Of a stretch of 64,000 nt of DNA, positions 43,741 to 55,500 are shown in pieces. Source of the DNA: Pseudisothecium myosuroides (lineage: Eukaryota > Streptophyta > Bryopsida > Hypnales > Lembophyllaceae). The position numbers and the translations under genes were made by a program. The first letter of the stretch is position 1; every line of letters starts with the position of its first letter. Under the pieces are notes generated by a model that was given only the letters and a program-made list of their open reading frames with translations, was not told the origin of the DNA and made no database searches. The DNA is taken from NCBI GenBank assembly GCA_951799445.1, contig OX637287.1, positions 44,545,724 through 44,609,723 of the forward strand, in the 5' to 3' direction.

Positions 43741-45250
43741 AAAACTTTTTCGCAAGATAGAAAAATTAACTAGCCTTTTAGAAATGTAATTTTCATTTCA
43801 GTCGATGTCTAGGAGAAAATTAAAGTTATAGGACAATAAGCACAAATTTTAACTTAATGGACAATAAAAAAAATCCACAAAAACCTTCAATAAAAACTTA
43901 AATTTTATTTCCCATAGATTACATGTATGTCTACATGGAAATTTGTGATTCATTCCATTTGGATTTGTGATGTAAAAGTTATGGAGCATCTTGTTTTGCA
44001 AGCAATCAAAGCATCTTCTTGAAAAAATAATGTATAGAGTTTGTTTTTGAGCTCAATTTTCACATTTTGTCTAAGCAAAAATTTCCAGAAGATTACCTTC
44101 AATTTTTAGAACAATCTCACTATTGGGATTAATGTATTCTAATTCTAGCTTAGAACTATCAATGCTTTAGTTATTCCCTCTATTTTGTACCTATTTTTAT
44201 TTAATAATTTAAAAAAATAAGAACCACGTTTTTTCTTTGGGATTTTTTTTCCTAGACCCTCAATGGTTTGTCACTATGCCCCTAAACCATGTTTTTTTTT
44301 ACTTTGAATGCATTTATTTTGCAATCTATAAGGTCAAAGTTTTCCAAATTTCTTCTATACATCCCATATTTGTCTATTGTAAGATTCTAAAGCAAGATGT
44401 GCAAAAAAATTCGTTTTTAAATATGTGAAGAGTGGTAATTCACTATTTGAAAGAATATAATGTTTGAAGTGAGAAAATAAAACTTTTTGTCCTTTTTGCA
44501 AAACAAGGTCAGCGGACTTGGAGCCCTCTTGGGGTAAAATTTCTGCCCTTGATGAATTTGAGTCTCCTTCACTATTGAGTTCTAAATCTTATTATGTACA
44601 TTCAAGCAAAACTTCAAAAGCAAATACAGAGTTTAGCTTACTCTAAATCACCATGCAATGCAAGGAGGTTAAGTGAATTGACAATGCACTAGTCATTTTT
44701 TGATGATTTCTTGTGCAATGAGGAATTTTTTCAATTTGAAATCCAAACAATCAAAAGTTAGAGATGAACATTTGAAGTATGTGGGAAAAATGAAAATAAT
44801 TCTTTGATTTTACAAATTGCAAGATAATAGGGCTTGAAGTTAGAGGAAAATGTTTTTTTTCCAAAACCACCTAGATGTAGCTAACAATGTTTGATTCCTT
44901 GTAGAATGTGATTTCAAAACTAAAATTTGTTGTTTGGGGGGACAACTTTATGCCATATTTTATTAGTTACATACTTGCCCAATTTCAAAAGTAGATAGGG
45001 TTTTGGCAGAAGATGTCCAAATTGTTTGAGTTGTTTAAATTTGTCTAACAACTTAACTTTTGATCCAGGCATCCGATGGGGAAAAAAATTATATTTCCAC
45101 TAAAGTGGTACATGTTCACACCTTGTGCCAAAGTTTTGTGAACACCCAACCAAAATTGAGTTCCTATGATTCTACCCAAGTTTCCAAGTGTTCATTAAAT
45201 GGATACTTGGTCCTTTATGAGTTAATGCTAATAAAAGTGTAGTGCTTTTG
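43741..45250. other. Decayed type B TTAA-element sequence and unassigned DNA
   Basis: Type B interior words in reverse order (TTCATTCCATTTGGATTTG, AGAACAATCTCACTATTGGG) occupy about 43760-44480. A forward type B right end, GGTCCTTTATGAG followed by TTAA, is near 45222. Ends are too worn to define elements. No gene. Confidence 0.4.
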
Positions 45251-45309
45251 CCAAACTTTAGAGCACTGATGGACAAGGTCAGGGTGCTTGGCACCCTACC
45301 CCCCACCCA

Positions 45310-45815
45310 AGTCGTTCTCGGGGTGCATGTAAAGAAAAAGCCCCCTATTTTGAGCTTGATCAATTCACCTAGAACACCTCTCCTCGCTAATTCAGGGCCT
45401 TTGATTGCAAATATGAATTCAAAATTGGCAAATTTTATCATGCATAGAAAATAAAAAAATTCAACATTTACCCGAGGGGCCGAGCGAGGGGGTTGGTCCA
45501 CCTTGGCCGGCAACCGGGGGCTCCAAAGTGACTTCCCTCGGTCGAGTCTAAAGTAATTCGACAAGCCTCTTGTAGAGGTAAAGCCAAGGGTGAATGTAAA
45601 AAAAAAGACCCTCTATTTTGTGTTGTGTTCAGGGTAAGTTTTAGACCTCATCTAGCTAACTTTGGGCCTTGGATTGCAAATATGAACTCAGAATTTGCAA
45701 AATTTTACCATGCCTCGCAAATAGAAAGTTCCTGCATTTTCCCCAAGGGTGAAGGGGGGACGGGCAAAACGGACTCCACAAGAGGCTCGTCAAACTACTT
45801 CAAACTTGACCACCT
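45310..45815. repeat. Local direct and inverted repeats
   Basis: 45320-45480 and 45588-45750 are direct copies (GCATGTAAAGAAAAAGCCCC / GAATGTAAAAAAAAAGACCC; GGATTGCAAATATGAACTCA in both forms). An inverted pair lies at about 45538-45578 and 45774-45812 (AAGCCTCTTGTAG / CACAAGAGGCTCG). Frames here are within repeats. Confidence 0.6.
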
Positions 45816-46141
45816 CCCCCCCTTTGCAGAATCACTTGGGCTTCAATTCCCAAACTCCGACAACCCCCAAATCACTGCGCCCCTTTCATACAGACCTTGA
45901 ATCCTTGACCTCTTTGACCCTAGAAGGACGTAGCCTATATTTAATAATTTCAAGCCTTCTTGTCCATCACTCTGATGTTGCCATTTTACAACCACACATG
46001 AATGAAAAATTTATTTGTACTTTTCAGAGATCGTCATGTGTCAATTGCAAGTTGTAAAACTTTAAAATTTAAATTTTTTTGAAATAGTTGTGAATATTTT
46101 AAGAAAAAATTGAAGAAAAATCATGTGAAATACAAAATATA

Positions 46142-46326
46142 CAGTAGAACCTCTCTAAGTTGATAGAATTGGGACCAATCTGATACATTGAGTTAGAGAG
46201 GTTATTACATTAGGGAGGGTCATCACGTTCGTATGTGGTTCATATTGTTAAATTGGGACCGGCAATCAATACTTCCTCACAACGCTTTATTGACTTAGAG
46301 GGGATCAACTTAGAGAGGTTCTACTG
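46142..46326. mobile_element. pogo/Emigrant-like MITE
   Basis: 185 bases. Left end CAGTAGAACCTCTCTAAG and right end CTTAGAGAGGTTCTACTG are inverted repeats, TA on both sides (46140-46141, 46327-46328). Copy A of the duplication has an uninterrupted TGTACTCAAG here. Ends and TA target fit the plant Emigrant/pogo group of Tc1/mariner-derived MITEs. Confidence 0.9.
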
Positions 46327-47310
46327 TACCCAAAAAATCTGAAATTTTCATCACATATGCATATTATAGTGTATAGCATCATGGAATAAACCAAAATTAA
46401 CGTGTGATTTTATATTAAAAAAATCAACAAATCGTGTTTATAGATCCAAACTTCATATTGTTATAACATATTGAAATTTACAAATTTCTCAAAATTTCCA
46501 ATTAGAGTAGAAACTAGACTTGATAAGCTCCATTTTTCAGTTGAACTGAAATTCAAAAAATATCATTTTAGTGGCAAGAAATTCACATTAAGAGTAAATA
46601 CACTACAAGGGTGATTTGTGGATTAAGCATCCTCTTCTTTAGAAAAGTCAATAATACCATCATGAGGAAAATTTGCAATAATAGTCACTGAAAATATATT
46701 CAAGCAACTTCTTAGGAAATATTTATTTCCGCCTTACAATCTTAGATGAAGTCATCCAAACAAACACTTAATGTCCGCAGAAGCGTTACACGGTTAAGAT
46801 TCAAACACTTCTCAAATGATGATTACAAAATGTAAACTTGTAGTACAAACATTGTTTCCACTTGTATTGACAATTCTATATGTTGATGGACGTGTTGCCA
46901 AAGACCTCAATGGAGGAGGTGAAACTATCAAGCTTGTTGTTGACCCATCATCCAGGAGCCTAATGATTTTCAACTAAGCTTTATCACAGCAAAATAGAAA
47001 CCGCAATTTCGTTCAATTGACTCAATTCTGGTGTCCAAAATTGTGACATATTGTATATCTTCACAAAGGTGTAATTTTCGGCCTCAAACTAGGACAAGTA
47101 TAGATTTGTATTTTCAAGTTGCATGTTCTGAAACGTGCCAAGCATAACATTCAATGGCATACAATATCACTGCCTTGGCCCTACAATAGATGGTGTAAAA
47201 TATTCAACACCCACTAGTAACTAAGTGGACATGTGGAGGCTCAACATGATGAGCAAGGTGCATGAAGGAAAGGCAATGGACATGAAGGCTACTTAAAATT
47301 ATGAAATATT

Positions 47311-47756
47311 GGAAGAGCGTTCGTTCAACAAAGTGGAGATTCAAAGTGGAAAGATGCTGCACAACAGCTCAATCCAATGCCGTATGTGGCGGAAATGGCG
47401 GAGTTCATACGTGAGAATCCAGACGATGTTGCACAGGAAAACACAGTGGAGCTTCACCAATCAGAACCCCAAGCTCGCTCAATGGACTTGGCTTATTTTC
47501 ATTTCAGCCACCACATTTCTTTGCCAACCAAGGTTGCTCCATGCCCTGCACAAGCCTCCAACTTTCCAACAATTTCTCTCAACTAACAGTACAATTCAAT
47601 TTGAGAGCTCAGAAGCTGGTGCTGCAGTCTCCTGCAAGTGGGGACTGGATAACGAAGCTAATAACAACAGCAGTTCATGATTCTCGCTACTATGAGATTC
47701 CTTTGAATCAGTTTATCCTGAATCCGCAACAAGCCATGACTACGTCAATTCAGTGA
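47311..47756 (+). pseudogene. Coding-like remnant, copy B (unrecognised product)
   Basis: Counterpart of 33627-34018. First block: DSKWKDAAQQLNPMPY, AEMAEFIRENPDD, ENTVELHQSE, continuing to a stop at 47586. Second block, in another frame to 47756: NLRAQKLVLQSPASGD, ITKLITTAVHDSR. Slightly better preserved than copy A. No family recognised. Confidence 0.4.
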
Positions 47757-47959
47757 AATTGGCAGTATTCCATCAAAACGGAGCGGTGGACCGTCAAGAA
47801 AGGAAGGAAATGAATTAGGGAGCCGGGAGGGGGACGGGGAGTGGGGTGGAAATCCCACCTTAATGATGCACAACATTGGAGATGAAATGTAATTTTGCAA
47901 ACTAATTTGCTCATCTATCAGCACTGCTAATGTAGAATGATGTCAAAATGGCACGTGGA

Positions 47960-48319
47960 ACCATAACATTCAGTAGCAGTCACTGGCTTTGCCCTCCCCC
48001 AAACGAAATGGTGTGGAATATACCACACCATTTCATCCGAGGGATGAAATGGTGCGGTATATTTTGCACCATATCAATAACTACTGATTTTGTGCAGATA
48101 GTTGTCAATATTTGTCAGAACTGAACTTCGAGCCCGCACCGCGACTGTACACCATAGTAGTGGAAAATAAAAAATTTCCAAGTAAAACTAAATACAAAAC
48201 AATAAGAACTTTAAGCAAAATGCTAATGGATTCATTGAGAGTATTGATTCCTATGATATTGCAGAATTAGCTTACTTTCAATTGGAACCCATTTATGCAT
48301 TGTACTTGTGAATTGAGAA
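47960..48319. repeat. Rearranged block with a small perfect hairpin
   Basis: 47962-48020 repeats sequence from about 47148 (CATAACATTC.GT.GC), so part of the duplicated flank was copied again. At 48021-48060 ATACCACACCATTTCATCC pairs with GGATGAAATGGTGCGGTAT around a GAG loop, with one mismatch. Confidence 0.6.
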
Positions 48320-48923
48320 GACAACTCTTTATATGCATATGGAGTGGTAGGAGGTAGAGCAATCCATGTGGGATAAATAAATTAGAATTTGTAGGTTCTC
48401 ATGCACTCATAGTTAAGTCAAAAACAAAGAATTGTGTTAAAAGTAGGATTTCAGACCTCGTTTAGGCATAGTAAAATAACTTTTTTTTTAAAACTTTCAA
48501 CTAAAAAAAGTTGTTAAATGAAGATAAGTTTCACCTCAAAAAATCCTTTTGAGATTTCAAATCTCCAATAAAAATTTATGAATAAATTTTGGAGAGGATT
48601 TTTAATGGACATTTTCTACAAAGTCATTTAAAAATCCATTCCAACTCCTCTCCAAAATTTATTCATAACTTTTGATTGGAGATTCAAAATCCCTAACGGA
48701 TTTTTTGAGGTGAAACTTATCTTCATTTAACAACTTTTTTTAGTTGAATTTTTTTTGAAAAAAGTTATTTTACTATGCCTAAACGAGGTCTGAAATTCTA
48801 CTTTTAACACAATTCTTTGTTTTTGACTTAACTATGAGTGCATGAGAACCTACAACTTCTAATTTGTTTATCCCACATGGATTGCTCTACCTCCTACCAC
48901 CCCATGTATACATAGAGTTATCT
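48320..48923. repeat. 600-base near-perfect inverted repeat
   Basis: Two arms of about 290 bases pair around about 48617. The left arm has GTGGTAGGAGGTAGAGCAAT, GTTCTCATGCACTCATAGTT, AGACCTCGTTTAGGCATAGT and GAAGATAAGTTTCACCTC; the right arm has their reverse complements in reverse order. The loop is under 40 bases. It may be a MITE (ends near CAGACCTCGTTTAGG) inside a larger foldback. A transcript would fold into a long hairpin, a potential source of small RNAs. Confidence 0.9.
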
Positions 48924-49247
48924 TTCACCGAAAAACCCAAAATAAGTTATTGATTGCAAATATTAACAAGGCATTAGTGTATTTCTCATTGGATTCTTTG
49001 CCAACATCTTTTACTACAATATTTGATGATCTGTATGTCTAGTCCAAAAATTAAGTAAAGAAAATGGAACATACCATAATGTATTGTCACTATTCCGGAA
49101 CCGAAGCTTACATAAATTAAGTGGGGATGAAAGTCGTAGATGACGACTTCGGAGAGGAAAAGGCAGCCTCTCTGAAGGCTACTAAATGTTATGAACGCTG
49201 CCAGTTTATTAAAGTTCCAATATCTCCACTGCGTCAATTGAAGTTAT

Positions 49248-49470
49248 GCCACATTTAACTACTTTTGGACTATTTAGTGAATTCTGAACAAAACATCGTG
49301 GGATCCCACGATGTTTGGATAGATCTTTCGATATTTGGATAGATCTTTGGATATTTTGGATAGATCTCTTGATGTTTTGTACTATCTCTCGATGATCAAT
49401 TTTTTTTCTGTTGAAGACCGTTATTAATTCTAGACTTTTAAAAGTCCAAAAGTAGTTAAATGTGGCATAG
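49248..49470. mobile_element. 223-base MITE with GCCACATTTAACTAC ends
   Basis: Left end GCCACATTTAACTACTTTTG, right end CAAAAGTAGTTAAATGTGGC then ATAG; TTAT flanks both sides (49244-49247, 49471-49474). Copy A reads GAGGTTATCTACATA without the insert. Inside, TTTGGATAGATCTTT.GATAT recurs about three times. Superfamily uncertain. Confidence 0.8.
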
Positions 49471-49731
49471 TTATCAACATACATTATCTGGCTCCTCCTT
49501 AAGTCCAAGGTGAACTGATTTCTTCACTTCGTGGACTTAATATTGCCACGTCATCATCTAAAACTGATCGCATTGATACTGAAAACTGCTTCATATGAAA
49601 TCTCTTTCATATACTCCATAAACTCTACAAACAACAAACCACTCGGACTCAAAAAACCGTAAATAACATGACTCTAGGAGATAGATGGCTTCATTTAAGA
49701 AACCAAAATCATTCAATCCCTCTGTTGAACG

Positions 49732-51477
49732 TCATTCATGATTCCAGTCCAAGTGGCAACTTGTGAATTTGGCCACTTGTTCCAACCTGCTTTTAAAAAT
49801 CTCCTTCTCAGTACGCAATTGCTCCTTCTCTTGTTGCAGCTTCAAAATTTGTATCTGGTACTCTTGATGCAGCTTCGAATTTTGTATGTGGGACGCTTTT
49901 AGCTGATCCAAGTGTACAAACTGTCTCGCATTATCCCCCAGACACTTCTGACAAAACACCAACTGCTGAAGCACCGGGTCACTTTGTTGGAAGAAGATCT
50001 CTGGTACAGCTCTGACTTCTAGAAATCTCGGGTCTTCAGGGAGCTGAGCAGATCCTTGGTACTGCATTTGGTAGGGGATGACGCTCGATGGTTGATCCGG
50101 AAGATTTGGCACCCCGGAACCACAAAGAAGCTCATTAATCATCTCAGAAACATCATCAGCACCTCCCTTAATATCACCATCAAGTGGAAGCGGTGGTAGA
50201 CTTGGAGATGATTGAGTTGCGGACGCAATGGCAGGCTCAGCCGCCATAGTGGTAACCATGGGAAGGGGTGAATGTGGAGGTGGCAGTGTAGACGAAGAAG
50301 GGTTGTTGGATTCTGCCCCATGAGAAACGGCCTCGGTCGCCATGGCCAAGTATTTCCCCTTCTCCCTTTGAAACTCGGCATACATTTGCTTCCCCAATTC
50401 TGGCGCTGTGCGTGCGACCCATTTCCACTTCTCCTTGCCTGCGAGCCGCTGCTCTTGCTCACTCCTCGGTGGAATGAGAAACTTGTACCGACCATCCTCA
50501 AGCTCCACACAACCTCCATCCTTGCCATAATAGTACCGGGCTATTTGAAGCACAATCTGGGCCTCAGCAGGAGTGTGGTACTCACGGAGAGGAAGATGAT
50601 TGGAACCGTCCAGTGGGTCTACTTCCTGTCTCGGCGGTTTGAATCTGGGCTCATACTTGAAGCGTATGATGGCGCCGGTAAATTTGTCCTTGATGGGTCG
50701 GGAATAAACGCCTTTGAGGTTGCATGGTTCGATATCCACGACTTCATGCTGAACATCAGGAGCTTTGCGCTTGAGGCAGTCGGGTCGGGCTGCCTGTCTG
50801 AACTTGATCCAGACGTAGGCGCCTTGGAAGAGCACAAGAGAGACGAAGCTGGCTCTGAAGTCGAAGGCACCGGAGGAATAGGTTTTGGAGCCACCCCGGT
50901 CCACGTAGCCAAGGAGGTACTGGAAGACAGAAGTGAGGAGGTGGAGCACTGACGAGAGGAAAGCATGGAGGGCGTACGCAACTTTTGCAAGCTCGGAATC
51001 CGAGTCAGAAGCATCAACGTACTCCTGTTTGGAACCCGGTGCAGAAGGGACCAATCCATGGAGAACGCGTGTGAAAGGGAACCAGCGGCCGTCCATACAA
51101 GAGCCGCCAGCATGTAGAAATGCCTGACGAATAGATCGTAGGGCCCGAGTCAAAACTTCACGGAGATTGTCATTCTTATGGACTCAGTTCATCACTTCAG
51201 ATAATGCCCAGGCATCAACCAGGGCCATTTCATAAGCGAAGCCAAATCCATCACCGACAATGCTGTAGAACTCAAACCTGCTCCTGAATGATAAAAATCC
51301 AAAAGAGTCAATGGAGTCACCCGGGATGAAAGACCTCATAACATAGGAGAAGGGGTCTGTTTGCTTTAACTCTATCCCCTCTATCACCACCTTCAAAAGC
51401 CACGCGCGCGGGTCCAGATTTGGCGGTCGCTCATTACGATCAGGTTGCACGGGGAGGAACCAGTTTGTGTGTTCCAT
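49732..51477 (-). pseudogene. Paralogue of the 586-residue protein with one in-frame stop
   Basis: Homologous to 34597-36357 over its whole length. ATG at 51477 (MEHTNWFLPVQPDRNERPP) reads 97 codons to TGA at 51184-51186, where copy A has an arginine codon (VMGRVQKND against VMN-stop-VHKND). The same frame then stays open for about 480 codons to 49732. It keeps the hydrophobic stretch, KGVYSRP..TGAIIRFKYEPRF, REYHTPAEAQIVLQIA, FCQKC and a longer coiled coil (LQQEKEQLRTEKEIFKSRLEQ). The extreme C terminus is shifted by one base relative to copy A. A single nonsense change with little other decay suggests recent loss, or use of a downstream start. Confidence 0.75.
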
Positions 51478-52325
51478 GTTCCACAAATTGGTCGAACTAG
51501 GCTTCTCCTTACTTCGGCACTCACATGTCAACGATACTTTCCCCCCAAAACGGAAAAAGTCAGGGCCTAGGCTCTTACACTCTCATGACCTCGAGAGCAC
51601 GTGCGATTGCAACATACTTGCGGAGATTAACAAAACTCGAAACTAAACATCACGGACGATGAATCCATCAATGTCTGTAAACCTAATGAACAGTACCACA
51701 GGCGACTAATTTATAATGTCCTTCTACGAAATGTCTGAGTACGAAGAATTCCAGAGTCCATTTCCTCGGATGATAAAGTAGGATACACTAGGAATTTGGA
51801 CGTTGGTCCCATTTCTCCTGTGTACGAGATCACATGGATTGAACTCCAGAGACACGGCCCTGCAAACACCGACTAGACTAGCAGTTTTACAACACACACA
51901 TATATTCATATGGCTCTCAACTCCACGCCTCCAGGCTCTTCTCCAAACTAGCTGCGCCTCGCACTCCACTCTGTCGATCGGCAATCCGGCTAGAGAAGCA
52001 TCGGAGGAAAAACTCAGTGGGAGAAACTAAAATTAATATAACATGCCACACCGGCTCATCAGCAACACGAGAGCGCGCCCTCAGTCCGAGTGAACCTGAT
52101 GAAACTCTCAAACACGAACTGCCGCAACGAAATGCCTGCTTTCCTGGCTTGCTTGGCTTATGTAGGCCTCCATCAATGGCTGTCGGAGCTCGGAGCTCGC
52201 ACAGCAAGTGCGAGAAATCGGATGAAGGCGGGGGAGGAGGGGGTTTAGGGGTTTACAACTAGGGTGGGGGCCTAAGCAACACGTGTCGGACATGGCTTGA
52301 ACCTGGAGGGAGGGAGGGAGGGGGT
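51478..52325 (-). promoter_or_regulatory. Upstream region of the broken paralogue
   Basis: Near-identical to 36358-36600 in its first 240 bases, including CGAGAGCACGTGCGATTG, then increasingly diverged. Ends in GGAGG repeats at about 52308-52322. No separate gene. Confidence 0.5.
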
Positions 52326-52334
52326 TGACCGTCC

Positions 52335-52493
52335 AGTGTTTATTTTTATTTTTTATTTTTTTTCTTGAAACACATGGACCAATTCCATTGATAAAGGAAC
52401 AAGTAACTTACACAGAACCAAAGGACCAAGTCCTTGGCGGAGGTTTTTACATTTTCCAAAGCATTTTCAATTTTAACCTATTGTACAAGTCAA
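52335..52493 (-). mobile_element. 5'-truncated non-LTR (LINE/SINE) tail
   Basis: On the minus strand the insert ends in GTTTCAAGAAAAAAAATAAA and further A-rich sequence. It is flanked by a 9-base duplication TGACCGTCC (52326-52334, 52494-52502). Copy A has a related uninterrupted GAACCGTCAAACCG here. A-rich tail plus TSD indicates target-primed insertion after the large duplication. Confidence 0.75.
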
Positions 52494-52502
52494 TGACCGT
52501 CC

Positions 52503-55500
52503 TATGTTTGGAAAACTCAGTGTGGCTACTTTAAAGTTAGGGGGGTGGATTTGGGAAAATAATCGGTTGCAATTTGAAAATATCAGGAAAGAAAAAACGG
52601 TGGAAAAGTCTATAACATTTCTATTTGGAGGGAGTAATAGGTTGCAATTTGAAAATATCAGAAAGAAACGGTGGAAAAATCTATAAAAAAATTATTTGGA
52701 GGGAATAATAGAAGAAAAAATTATTTGGACTCGATACTTGAAAATCCGGTTCAATATGGGAATCAAAGGAAATTACTACTGTAATGAAACTCAAAAAATA
52801 TCCCAAACTGTGTCACGAATACAATGACAATTAGCCAAGGTGATGTAGGTTTATCATACAATTTATTCTTGGAGTGGAGATACAAATCTGCAAAGATTGA
52901 CAAGTGGTTGGATGACTTGGGTGCAAGTCTGTTAGTAGGGGATATTAGGGTAAGAAAGAAATCACTTTTCAAAACGGTCTTAATTAGTATCTGTACCCAT
53001 GGTTCATTATACTATTATACTACTAAAATCATAACTCCATGTGTAATATCACAAATGCTACCATTAATAATAGGGGCTCATGCTTGCTATGCTACGCATT
53101 CATTGTATCACATATTTGTAAAATTTTGATATATTTGAATAGAATGCATGATAATGATTTCAATAACTCTCGCAATAATTCTTTGAAATAATTAATTTTA
53201 ATATTTTGTAAAAATATTTTCAATCAAGCATACATAAAACTAATATTTTCACACAATGTTATATTACAGAAATAGAGTAGTAGGTTGCAAACACCTCTGT
53301 AATATCACTTTTACAGCTTTTATGATTTCAAAATCCTATTGCTACTACCAAATGATTTGAGAAATTTATTCAATTGAAGCGATTTTGGATTTCACAACAA
53401 TTAAGTTGTTCATGAAGTTTTTGAAATTTACAAATTTTTCTTTTCAATTCACCAAGTTTTTGGGTTGCCATTGTTCGTAATAATTGAGTCAACTTTTGAA
53501 TGCATTACAATAAATGTGTATCTTTTACACTCGCTTTTACAGTATTCACCATTGCATATATTTCATTCATCATTCAATAAATTTCTATTGTACGTTTCAA
53601 TATATGCTTACTTATAAACAAAATTATACAAAGCTTTTAGTAATTTTTATTTGAAGATTTATTGAAATTTTTGTGCTGCATTTTATCTAATATATATAAA
53701 TTCTAATAAAATTCTAATGATGAATGCGTAGCATAGCAAGCGCCAACCGCTAGTTAACCCTTAAAATCTCATTGTCTATACAGCGAACAAATTGGATTCT
53801 GGGTAGGCTAGAGTAACCTCAATTTTTGACGTAATTTTTGAGACTTTTCTAAAATCTCTAAAGTCTCATTGTTTTTATAGGGGATCAAATGGATTTTTGG
53901 CGATTTTTATGAGCAAAATTTTTGACAAAATTTTTAAATACTTTTGAGTAAGTTAGAATAACTCATTAGCTATTTGGAAATATAATTTTCATTTCAATTA
54001 GTGCGTGGGAGCAAAAGTTATACCACAATAAGCCCAAATTTCAACTCAACAGGCAACAAAAGAAATTCACATATAATTTAAATAAATACTATTTTTTTTT
54101 GTAGATTGTATTTTTGTCAGGGGACTATATTCAAGTGCAAATAGGTAAGGGGGCTAAGCAACACATAGGCTGGATACTTGGCTTGATCTTGGGGGGAACA
54201 AGAACAAAGAGAACAACTGACAATAGTAAACAAGAATTGTATTACAAATTTATAGCTAAGGTAAGCCAACCTATGATAGGTAGAATGATTGGTTTGCTAT
54301 ATTGGCATTGCTAGAATTTTTTTTAAATCCCCATAATGAAAATTGTGAGAAATGGAGATTGCAATTGTAATTTTATATTTTTGACAAAGTATGAATTTAT
54401 TATAAATATTCAAAGTGTATTGTCTAATTGGTTAGAAGGAGTCTCTAGACTACTCCAAAACCAACAAAAAAGTGTACCCATAATGGTCATTGTACTCAAT
54501 AAATTGGTCATGATATTTTGTAACATGACCGCAACATGAAGGCCTAAAAGTCACTTCTTATGATGAATATACATTCAGAAGGTGGAACTTCTTATTGGAG
54601 TCATTCATCACTCCATTGCCATCATCCAAGAAATTGATTGTGGCCACTAACTAAACCTAATTTAGCCTTTGTTATGGGTTGATACAAGAATTCAAAGGAT
54701 CATTCTTTAGGTGTCTATGATGGCTCTTTTACATGTGATGGGTTGGTTTACCTTTCTAGGATGAGTCATAGGGACACAACACCAATTAGCTAAGGTGTTG
54801 TAGGTTTATTGTACATTTCACCTTTGGAGCAAAGGCACAAGTCTGCAAAGATTGACGAGCATTTGGATAGCTTACGCGCGGTTCTAGTAGAGAAGGACAC
54901 AAAAGTAAGCCAACAATTAGAGCTTCAATGCAATCATTGTAGCTGTACTTATGGCTTCTTAAATTCTAAAGTCTCATTGTTCCTATATGGAACAAAATGA
55001 ATTTTTGGTAGCCTCGCATAACCTCAATGTTTGATGTAATTTTTTGAAACTTTTTCTTAGGATGGAATTCACATTAGTTTTCTAGGAATATAATTTTTCA
55101 TTTCAATTGGTGCCCGAGAGCAATTGTTGTGCCACAATAAATTCAAAATGGGAAAGACCAAGGAAAAATTTGACTTCTTCACTTTAAACACAAATATCTT
55201 GCAATCTAGATGGTCAAAGTTTATGAAATTTCTTTCTTGCATTCTTACACTAGTTTGAATTGCTTATTTTGATGGTTTTGGATGCTTTGACCTTATATCC
55301 TTTCTTTGAGCACATTGTGTTTTGACCATTTTTTCCTTGTAAAAGACAAGCCCCAAAATATCGGATATTGGCTTGACCTTTCCGTTAGTTGTAATTTTCA
55401 CCTTACAACAAAATCACAAACAAATTCACGAAGGGGCGTTAGAGTACATCATATATGTACTCTTGAACAACAGGAAAGGGGGTCAATAAATGGCTCCAAA

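Larger units (their letters stand above)
45950..52330. repeat. Large duplication, copy B
   Basis: Partner of 31040-37300. It carries its own insertions: pogo MITE 46142-46326, rearranged block 47960-49196 with a large palindrome, MITE 49248-49470, and a non-LTR tail at 52335-52493. It lacks the type A element of copy A. Confidence 0.8.

Noticed and set aside
50272..50952. Plus-strand frame of 226 codons
   Set aside because: Antisense to the broken paralogue, and the equivalent frame is interrupted in copy A.
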